NCBI GenBank assembly: GCA_002068205.1
Contig: MVZB01000211.1
Span: forward strand, 1 to 6,050
Source of the DNA: a candidate division BRC1 bacterium ADurb.BinA292
Lineage (GTDB): Bacteria; Sumerlaeota; Sumerlaeia; MVZB01
DNA: 6,050 bases
Direction: 5' to 3'
Part shown: positions 1 to 4,695 of the stretch, piece after piece
Numbering within the stretch: position 1 is the first letter of the stretch
Layout of the letters: each line of letters starts with the position of its first letter
The notes under the pieces: model-generated
Told to the model about the DNA's origin: nothing
Databases searched by the model: none
The model's input: the letters and a program-made list of their open reading frames with translations, nothing else
Translations under genes and position numbers: made by a program

Positions 1-1041
1 ATCGTTTTCTTCTGCACGGATCATCCGCTTAACCCGCACCGGCCGGGGATCCTGGCGCAGGGGTTTGGCTCGGCGCGCTGGCAGGCAGGCGGGCCGACGC
101 GGCTTGCGATCTGGGCACAGTCGCTCGAGATGATCCGCCAGCGCTCGCTGCTGGGGTTCGGGCCGGGCAATTTCACCTACGTCTTTCCCGAGATGGATTC
201 GGCGCTGATCGCCGACCGGCCCGACCTGCTGGTCTACCAGGGGATGTGGACCAACGCGGCGCACAACGTGATTCTGCAGATGTGGACCGAACTGGGCGTC
301 GTGGGGCTGTTTCTGTTTCTGACGCTGGTCTGCCTGGCGCTGTATCAGCTGTTGAAGGGCTTGCCCGACGCCGACGAGGAGGGGGCGACGATCCGGCTGG
401 CGCTGCTGGCTCTGCTGACGGCGTGGCTCGTGCAGGGGCAGGTCAATTTCGTGTCGGTGCACCCGTCCGGCCTGTTGACGTTTTACGTGCTGCTGGCGGC
501 GGTGATCGCGGAGAAGCGGGCGCGGCCGCGCGCGGGGGGCGCCATGCCGTCGCTGCGCTACGAAACCGGGCCGCTGGCGTTGCAGCTTGACTGGCACAGC
601 ATGAAGAAACCCACGGGCCTTGGCCTGGCGGTGCTGCTGCCGGACGGCGCGGCGATCGCGCTGAGCCTGCTGCTGGTCTGCGTGGTCCTGTTTTGGGCGC
701 CGCGGCGGGTGGCGCCGGTGCTGGCGCAGCGGGCGTATCGCGCCGCCGTGCAGGCGAGCCAGGCGGGCGCGGCCGGGTCGGCCGAGGAGCACTTCCGGCG
801 CGCGCTGCGGCTTGATCCGGACGCGCAGGACGTCCGCAGCCGGTTCAGCGTGTTTCTGCTGGAGCAGAATCGGCCGGAGGAGGCGCTGGCAGAGATCGCC
901 CGGGTGCGCGAGCGACTCAATTCCAATGAATTGTGGGCGCGCGAAGCGCAGGCGCTGGCCGCGCTGGGCCGCGAGCAGGAAGCTGTCGAGCACTACGAGA
1001 CGTATCTCGCGCGCGTGTGGTCGGCGCGCAACCCGAGGTGA
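1..1041 (+). CDS. O-antigen ligase/polymerase-like membrane protein with C-terminal TPR tail (5' truncated)
   Basis: The frame is open from base 1 to the TGA at 1039-1041, so the gene begins upstream and at least 346 residues are visible. The ATG at 130 lies inside the conserved region and is not the start. Residues about 34-62 read RLAIW...LEMI then LLGFGPGNF, the hallmark of the Wzy_C/WaaL O-antigen ligase family. AHNVILQMWTELG follows (His at about residue 88), matching the family's conserved periplasmic-loop histidine. Hydrophobic segments at about 98-117, 131-146, 157-169 and 206-232 look membrane-spanning. After about residue 237 the protein is soluble, with TPR-like helices (AEEHFRRALRLDPDA; EALAEIARVRERL; EQEAVEHYETYLARV). 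Family members transfer or polymerise lipid-linked glycan units in the inner membrane. Which glycan is handled cannot be told here. The gene converges on the FG-GAP remnant 48 bases downstream. Confidence 0.85.
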   Translation: MVFFCTDHPLNPHRPGILAQGFGSARWQAGGPTRLAIWAQSLEMIRQRSLLGFGPGNFTYVFPEMDSALIADRPDLLVYQGMWTNAAHNVILQMWTELGVVGLFLFLTLVCLALYQLLKGLPDADEEGATIRLALLALLTAWLVQGQVNFVSVHPSGLLTFYVLLAAVIAEKRARPRAGGAMPSLRYETGPLALQLDWHSMKKPTGLGLAVLLPDGAAIALSLLLVCVVLFWAPRRVAPVLAQRAYRAAVQASQAGAAGSAEEHFRRALRLDPDAQDVRSRFSVFLLEQNRPEEALAEIARVRERLNSNELWAREAQALAALGREQEAVEHYETYLARVWSARNPR

Positions 1042-1055
1042 CCTTGGTGCGTGCG

Positions 1056-1074
1056 GCGGAGCCGCGTGCTCCGC
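1056..1074. terminator. Possible bidirectional terminator hairpin between convergent genes
   Basis: GCGGAGC (1056-1062) and GCTCCGC (1068-1074) form a perfect 7-bp stem with a 5-base loop. It begins 15 bases after the ligase stop and 16 bases beyond the stop of the convergent minus-strand ORF. There is no T tract on either side, so intrinsic termination is uncertain. Position between two gene ends is the main support. Confidence 0.4.
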
Positions 1075-1089
1075 GGTACCGTTGCGCGG

Positions 1090-1518
1090 TCAATCGTAGG
1101 CGGTCCAACGTCGCGCGGCGTTGTGGCGGATCTGATTCAGATAGTAGCTGATGCCCGCGGGGTGGGATACCACCAGGTCGGGCAGGCCATCGCCGTCCAA
1201 GTCGCCGGCCGCCAATGTTCCCGCGCGCGGGCCGTGTTCGTCGATCATCAAGGCCCCGGCCGGATCGAGGTCTCCCTGATGGTTGAGAATGAGCAGGATT
1301 CGTCCCGCCTCGTTCTCACTGTGAACCACCGCGACGTCCGGTCGTCCATCATCATTGAAATCCGCGACGACAAGCGGGCTCAAGAACGACGGCAGGTGCG
1401 GCGGACATGGGGATATTTTGTGTCGGAATCGCTGGTGCCGAATCCGGTCGCGATCTGATATAAGACGGGAGCGTGCGCCTTCGGCGTCGCGATCCCATCC
1501 TGGATGGCCGGATTTCAC
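1090..1518 (-). CDS. FG-GAP/VCBS repeat protein fragment, probably a gene remnant
   Basis: This minus-strand frame encodes up to 142 residues from a GTG at 1518-1516 to a TGA at 1092-1090. Two calcium-binding FG-GAP/VCBS repeats are clear: VADFNDDGRPDVAVV (residues 51-65) and AGDLDGDGLPDLVVS (104-118), each with the DxDxDGxxD-type loop. Whole proteins of this family carry many such repeats, fold as integrin-like beta-propellers and are usually secreted. Here only two remain. The first 30 or so residues are Arg/Asp-rich and do not resemble the family, there is no signal peptide, and the 5' end meets the start of the HAD gene on the other strand. I infer the 3' end of a larger gene whose 5' part was lost. 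A short functional protein is less likely. The true start is unknown. Confidence 0.55.
   Translation of the reverse strand: MKSGHPGWDRDAEGARSRLISDRDRIRHQRFRHKISPCPPHLPSFLSPLVVADFNDDGRPDVAVVHSENEAGRILLILNHQGDLDPAGALMIDEHGPRAGTLAAGDLDGDGLPDLVVSHPAGISYYLNQIRHNAARRWTAYD
1456..1464 (+). promoter_or_regulatory. Extended -10 promoter element for the HAD hydrolase gene
   Basis: TGATATAAG contains TGn followed by TATAAG (five of six matches to TATAAT). The candidate -35, TGCCGA at 1436-1441, is 17 bases upstream but poor, which suits an extended -10 promoter. Transcription would begin near 1470, leaving a leader of about 50 bases before the ATG at 1521. The box lies inside the minus-strand FG-GAP fragment. 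Confidence 0.45.
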
Positions 1519-1520
1519 CG

Positions 1521-2225
1521 ATGCATCTGCCCCGCCTGCACGACCGACGTTTTCGCACGCGGCCCGTCCGCGCGTTGATTCTCGACATGGACGGCACGAT
1601 CGTCGATACGCGCGCGTTCCACATGCGCTCGTGGCGCGTGCTGGTCGGGGAACTGGGGCTGGGCGAACGCGAATACCAGATCGCCGAGGCCGGTTTCGGC
1701 AAGACCAACTGGATGATCTTCAGCCAGTGGTGGCCGGGCCAACGGCCGCGGGGGGTCGATGACGACGAACTGTCGGAGCGCAAGGAGTCGATTTTTCGAG
1801 AACTGATCCGCGGGCACGTCGTCCCGCGTCCGGGATTCCGGGAGCTGATCGAGCTGGCGCTGCGCAACGGGATCAAGCTGGGCCTGGCCACGTCGAGCCC
1901 GAAGGAGAACGCACTGTTTCTGCTGGAGGAACTGGGGGTGCGCGAGCTGTTCGGCGCGGTCACGTGGGGTTGGGCCGGCATCCGCAGCAAACCGCATCCC
2001 GATTCGTTCCTGCTGGCGGCGCGGCTGCTGGAAGTGCCGCCGGTCAACTGCCTGGGGTACGAGGATTCCGACCATGGGCTGCTGGCGTTGCGGCGGGCGG
2101 GGATGGGGATCGTCGGGATTGCGGAACGGCCGCTGGATCTGAACCGGCTGCGGCTGTGGACGCCGTATGTGTTTTCGGATTTTCAGGGGGCGACATGGAT
2201 GCTCCGGCGGGTGATGGAGGGGTAA
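1521..2225 (+). CDS. HAD-superfamily hydrolase, beta-phosphoglucomutase/sugar-phosphatase type
   Basis: The protein has 234 residues, normal for a HAD subfamily I enzyme with an inserted helical cap. All four motifs are present, numbered from the ATG at 1521: motif I DMDGT (nucleophile Asp22 and acid/base Asp24), motif II LATSS (Thr124/Ser125), motif III Lys157 in IRSKPHPD, and motif IV GYEDSDHGLLAL (Glu181/Asp182). His34 in RAFHMRSW matches the cap histidine of beta-phosphoglucomutase relatives. Such enzymes are cytoplasmic Mg-dependent phosphatases or phosphomutases acting on small phosphorylated sugars; the substrate cannot be read from sequence. An in-frame GTG at 1473 would add 16 Arg-rich residues, but it falls almost at the predicted transcription start. 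ATG 1521 has GGA eight bases upstream, so I prefer it. No operon partner follows within 670 bases. Confidence 0.88.
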   Translation: MHLPRLHDRRFRTRPVRALILDMDGTIVDTRAFHMRSWRVLVGELGLGEREYQIAEAGFGKTNWMIFSQWWPGQRPRGVDDDELSERKESIFRELIRGHVVPRPGFRELIELALRNGIKLGLATSSPKENALFLLEELGVRELFGAVTWGWAGIRSKPHPDSFLLAARLLEVPPVNCLGYEDSDHGLLALRRAGMGIVGIAERPLDLNRLRLWTPYVFSDFQGATWMLRRVMEG

Positions 2226-2309
2226 ATGGGCGACGTTGAGATGCGTGGGGGTGACCGGCGAGGGCGAGGGGACCACGGCGGGGGTTTGCGTTTCGGGCGC
2301 TATCCGGCC

Positions 2310-2324
2310 ACCCCTTTCAGGGGT
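2310..2324 (+). terminator. Candidate weak terminator hairpin after the HAD gene
   Basis: ACCCC (2310-2314), loop TTTCA and GGGGT (2320-2324) make a 5-bp stem followed by TTGATT, about 85 bases after the HAD stop. The short stem and broken T run make it weak. It may instead be the first member of the hairpin cluster that follows. Confidence 0.35.
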
Positions 2325-2344
2325 TTGATTGAATTGGGCGCTGA

Positions 2345-2377
2345 CGCAGGGTTCCGGCCTGCGGCCGTCACCCTGCG
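2345..2377. repeat. Nested inverted repeat (hairpin within hairpin)
   Basis: Outer arms CGCAGGGT (2345-2352) and ACCCTGCG (2370-2377) are perfect 8-bp complements. Inside lies a second stem, CGGCC (2355-2359) and GGCCG (2363-2367), with loop TGC. CTTTATT follows the outer arm, so a terminator role for the HAD transcript is possible, but the T run is poor. Confidence 0.6.
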
Positions 2378-2390
2378 CTTTATTCTCGTC

Positions 2391-2405
2391 GTCCGCTTCG
2401 CGGAC
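2391..2405. repeat. Short hairpin, 6-bp stem, TTC loop
   Basis: GTCCGC (2391-2396) and GCGGAC (2400-2405) are perfect complements separated by TTC. It sits 14 bases after the nested hairpin and shares the small TNC loop found in its neighbours. Confidence 0.55.
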
Positions 2406-2455
2406 TCGGAAGGTTAGCGATGGCGGCGGGGGATACGATTTCGACAGGCTGAAAT

Positions 2456-2480
2456 CTGGTATCCCTGCGGGATGCGGGGG
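2456..2480. repeat. Direct repeat copy 1, containing a GTATCCC/GGGATGC hairpin
   Basis: This 25-base unit recurs at 2533-2557 with two substitutions. Within it GTATCCC (2459-2465) and GGGATGC (2469-2475) pair as a 7-bp stem with one G-T wobble and a TGC loop. Relative to copy 2, one change makes a pair a wobble and the other falls in the loop, so both copies still fold. Confidence 0.65.
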
Positions 2481-2496
2481 GATGCAGTCCGGGGGA

Positions 2497-2525
2497 CCGG
2501 TGGTGTCGCTGCGCTCGACCACCGG
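2497..2525. repeat. Palindromic element CCGGTGGT...ACCACCGG
   Basis: CCGGTGGT (2497-2504) and ACCACCGG (2518-2525) are perfect 8-bp arms. CG (2507-2508) and CG (2516-2517) can extend the stem past a two-base bulge, leaving loop CTGCGCT. The element lies midway between the two copies of the 25-base direct repeat. From memory, near-identical palindromes recur between genes in planctomycete genomes and give rise to spurious small predicted proteins; I could not check this. Confidence 0.65.
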
Positions 2526-2532
2526 CTAGACT

Positions 2533-2557
2533 CTGGCATCCCTCCGGGATGCGGGGG
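2533..2557. repeat. Direct repeat copy 2, containing a GCATCCC/GGGATGC hairpin
   Basis: GCATCCC (2536-2542) and GGGATGC (2546-2552) form a perfect 7-bp stem with loop TCC. The whole 25-base unit matches 2456-2480 in 23 positions. The two copies lie 77 bases apart, start to start, and bracket the CCGGTGGT palindrome. Confidence 0.65.
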
Positions 2558-2799
2558 ATCTGGTGTTCAACCGATGCGTTCCTGATGATCCGCCCTGGAT
2601 TTGAGGAGCATCGCACGATCGATTGCATCAACCCGCGGTTCACAACTCGGGACGGAACTGGTGGTTTGCGAGAGCCGGGGACGAGGGCCGCGAGGCGAGA
2701 GGCGAGTTCGGGGCAACCGCTTGTGTTTCTCGCGTCCGTTGCGTGGTTCGCGTGCCGCGCCCGCTCCACTCAAGCGCCTCGGGGCGGCGAAAAAGACGA
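2558..2799. other. Intergenic stretch with no supportable gene
   Basis: Several short frames are open here on both strands, as expected at high GC. None shows a recognisable domain, a convincing ribosome binding site or a credible composition, and they are mostly Arg-rich. The only repeat I see is a tandem GAGGCGA pair at 2692-2705. I found no tRNA or other RNA gene. Confidence 0.6.
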
Positions 2800-2827
2800 T
2801 GCCGAGCCGAAGCGGGCTTGATAGGAT
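2800..2827 (+). promoter_or_regulatory. Candidate extended -10 promoter for gpmI
   Basis: TGATAGGAT (2819-2827) gives TGn plus TAGGAT (four of six to consensus). A -35-like TGCCGA lies at 2800-2805, spacer 16; the same hexamer stands upstream of the HAD gene. Initiation near 2835 would give a leader of about 70 bases. Confidence 0.4.
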
Positions 2828-2865
2828 ATGGGGTTGAATGTCTCTGAGCCGGGCAGGGGGAGGGG

Positions 2866-2901
2866 ATGGATGCCCGCCGGCTTCGAATCCTGATGAAATG
2901 A
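2866..2901 (+). other. Tiny leader ORF abutting gpmI
   Basis: ATG at 2866 opens an 11-codon frame (MDARRLRILMK) ending in TGA at 2899-2901, directly before the GTG at 2902 and in the same frame as gpmI. A purine-rich AGGGGGAGGGG (2855-2865) lies immediately upstream and could serve as its ribosome binding site. A second ATG at 2870 in another frame gives a 7-codon ORF ending at 2893. Whether either is translated is unknown. Confidence 0.3.
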
Positions 2902-4527
2902 GTGAGCAAGATGGCCCCGAAGTTGAGGAAGCGTCCAGTCGTCCTGATCGTGCGGGATGGCTGGGGACACAACCCGTTCGCCGAGTGGGACGCGGCCAAC
3001 GCCGTCCATCTGGCGCGCCGGCCGGTGGACCGCCGGCTGCTGGAGGAGTATCCCCACGTGCAGATCCACACGTCGGGCGAGGACGTCGGCCTGCCGGCGG
3101 GGGTGATGGGCAACAGCGAGGTGGGGCACCAGAACATCGGCGCCGGCCGGATCGTGAATCAGGAGATCATGCGCATCACGCAGACGATTCGCGATGGCTC
3201 GTTCTTCGAAAACCCGGTGCTGCTGGGGGCGTTCGAACATGCGCGCCGGCACAACGGGTCGGTCCATCTGCTCGGGCTGTTCAGCGACGGCCGGGTCCAC
3301 AGCGACATGGGGCACGCCGAAGCGGTGGTGGAGCTGGCGCGGAGGGTGGATTTCCCGGCCGACCGGTTTTTCGTGCACGTGATCACCGACGGCCGCGACA
3401 CGCCGCCCCAGAGCGGCAAGGGGTTCGTCGCGCAGTTCCAGCGCAAGCTGCGCGAGAGCGGGGCGGGCCGGATTGCGAGCGTGGTCGGGCGCTACTATGC
3501 GATGGACCGGGACAACCGCTGGGATCGGGTGCAGCAGGCCTACGAGATGCTGATCTCGGGGGCGCCGCGCGTGGTGGAGGACGCGCTGGCCGGGATCGAG
3601 CACTATTATCAGAATCCGACCGAATCCAATCGGACGGGGGATGAATTCATCACGCCGCTGAGCGTGGCGCCCGACGGCCGGATTGACCCGCGGCAGACGG
3701 TGCGGGACGGCGACGCGGTCATCTTCTTCAACTACCGGGGCGACCGGCCGCGCGAGATCTGCAAGGCGTTCGTGCTGGAGGACGACGCCTGGGCCGGCGT
3801 GCCCAACGGCGGATTCGATCGCGGCCAGCGCCCGCGGAACCTGTATTTCGTCGGGATGACGCGCTACGAGCAGGGTCTGCCGATCGAGGTGGCGTTCGAC
3901 AAACCGCCGAAGCTGGTCAACATCCTGGGGGAATGGGCGGCCAAGCAGGGGCTGCGGCAATTCCGGTCGGCGGAGACCGAGAAATTCCCGCATGTGACGT
4001 TCTTCTTCAACGATTACCGGGAGGCGCCGTTTGAGGGGGAGGAGCGGCAGATCGTCCCCTCGCCGCGCGACGTGAAGACCTACGACCAGAAACCGGAGAT
4101 GTCGGCGTACGAGGTGACGGCGGAGGTGCTCCAACGGATCGAGGAGGACGCGATCGATCTGTATATCATCAATTTCGCCAACGGCGACATGGTTGGACAC
4201 ACGGGCGTGCTGGCGGCGGCGATCAAGGCGGTGGAGACAGTGGACGAGTGCGTCGGCCGGATCGTCGAGGCGACGCTGGGCAAGGGGGGCGCGCTGGTCG
4301 TGACGGCCGACCATGGCAACTGCGAGCAGATGATCGACCCGGAGACGGGGGGTCCGCACACGGCGCATACGACGTATGATGTGGATCTGCTTGTGATCGA
4401 TCGGGAGCTGCGGGGAGCGCGGCTGCGCGAAGGGGGCCGGCTGGCCGATATCGCGCCGACGCTGCTGGACCTGCTGGGGATCGACCCGCCGGAGGAAATG
4501 ACTGGCAAATCGCTGATCGTCCGCTAA
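2902..4527 (+). CDS. gpmI: 2,3-bisphosphoglycerate-independent phosphoglycerate mutase
   Basis: This cytoplasmic glycolytic and gluconeogenic enzyme interconverts 3- and 2-phosphoglycerate using two Mn ions. The 541 residues fit the family. Numbered from GTG 2902: metal-binding DGWG (Asp19), phosphoserine nucleophile Ser72 in MGNSEVGH, His133 in SDGRVHSD, TDGRDTPP (164-169 region), MDRDNRW (201-207), RGDRPRE (279-285), Lys361 in AETEKFPHVTFFF, then Asp429/His433 in GDMVGH, Asp470/His471 in ADHGN and His489 in TAHTTY. All catalytic and metal ligands expected for the alkaline-phosphatase-like fold are present. Minor deviations are SDGRVHSD for the usual SDGGVHSH and FFFNDYRE for FFFNGGxE. A TGA at 2899-2901 rules out an upstream extension. 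ATG 2911 is an equally possible start with GAG four bases before it. It appears monocistronic. Confidence 0.97.
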   Translation: MSKMAPKLRKRPVVLIVRDGWGHNPFAEWDAANAVHLARRPVDRRLLEEYPHVQIHTSGEDVGLPAGVMGNSEVGHQNIGAGRIVNQEIMRITQTIRDGSFFENPVLLGAFEHARRHNGSVHLLGLFSDGRVHSDMGHAEAVVELARRVDFPADRFFVHVITDGRDTPPQSGKGFVAQFQRKLRESGAGRIASVVGRYYAMDRDNRWDRVQQAYEMLISGAPRVVEDALAGIEHYYQNPTESNRTGDEFITPLSVAPDGRIDPRQTVRDGDAVIFFNYRGDRPREICKAFVLEDDAWAGVPNGGFDRGQRPRNLYFVGMTRYEQGLPIEVAFDKPPKLVNILGEWAAKQGLRQFRSAETEKFPHVTFFFNDYREAPFEGEERQIVPSPRDVKTYDQKPEMSAYEVTAEVLQRIEEDAIDLYIINFANGDMVGHTGVLAAAIKAVETVDECVGRIVEATLGKGGALVVTADHGNCEQMIDPETGGPHTAHTTYDVDLLVIDRELRGARLREGGRLADIAPTLLDLLGIDPPEEMTGKSLIVR

Positions 4528-4570
4528 CGTGAGAAGGGGCCGCGCCGGGATGAAAGCGATGCGGGCAACC

Positions 4571-4599
4571 TGGGCATCCGGTTGGTTTTGTGCTAAACT
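4571..4599 (+). promoter_or_regulatory. Candidate sigma-70-type promoter for the J-domain gene
   Basis: TGGGCA (4571-4576, four of six to TTGACA), a 17-base spacer and TAAACT (4594-4599, four of six) preceded by TGC, an extended -10. Transcription would begin near 4606, giving a very GC-rich leader of about 90 bases. I see no CIRCE-type repeat, so heat-shock control by HrcA is not indicated. Confidence 0.5.
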
Positions 4600-4695
4600 G
4601 GGTTGCGGCCGAGGGTCGCGCCCGCGCGTCGCGGCCGGCGGCCGGGCCAACGCCGGGCGGCGGCGGGAAGTCCCCGTTCGTGGTGACGAAGCGCA

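Noticed and set aside
1051..1458. A 135-codon plus-strand frame between the ligase and HAD genes
   Set aside because: It lies opposite the FG-GAP repeats, whose calcium-binding motifs show that the minus strand is the coding strand here.
2226..2417. A 63-codon plus-strand frame whose ATG touches the HAD stop (TAAATG)
   Set aside because: The product is Gly/Arg-rich without a domain, no ribosome binding site is evident, and its second half runs through three hairpins.
1515..2522. A 335-codon minus-strand frame opposite the HAD gene, beginning MVERSDTTG
   Set aside because: It is antisense to a clear HAD enzyme, and its first residues are only the translation of the CCGGTGGT intergenic palindrome.
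2630..2655. GGTTCACAACTC, resembling a tRNA T-loop
   Set aside because: The flanking bases do not form a T stem, and no matching acceptor or anticodon arm exists nearby.
2560..2820. Several Arg-rich ORFs of 60-90 codons on both strands
   Set aside because: They overlap one another, have no motifs, and are not preceded by credible initiation signals.
2830..2865. Four G-runs upstream of gpmI as a possible G-quadruplex
   Set aside because: The first loop is about 17 bases long and the region is generally G-rich; a role in ribosome binding is the simpler reading.
2226..2900. CRISPR array
   Set aside because: Only two imperfect direct repeats are present, separated by a palindrome; there is no regular repeat-spacer series and no cas gene.
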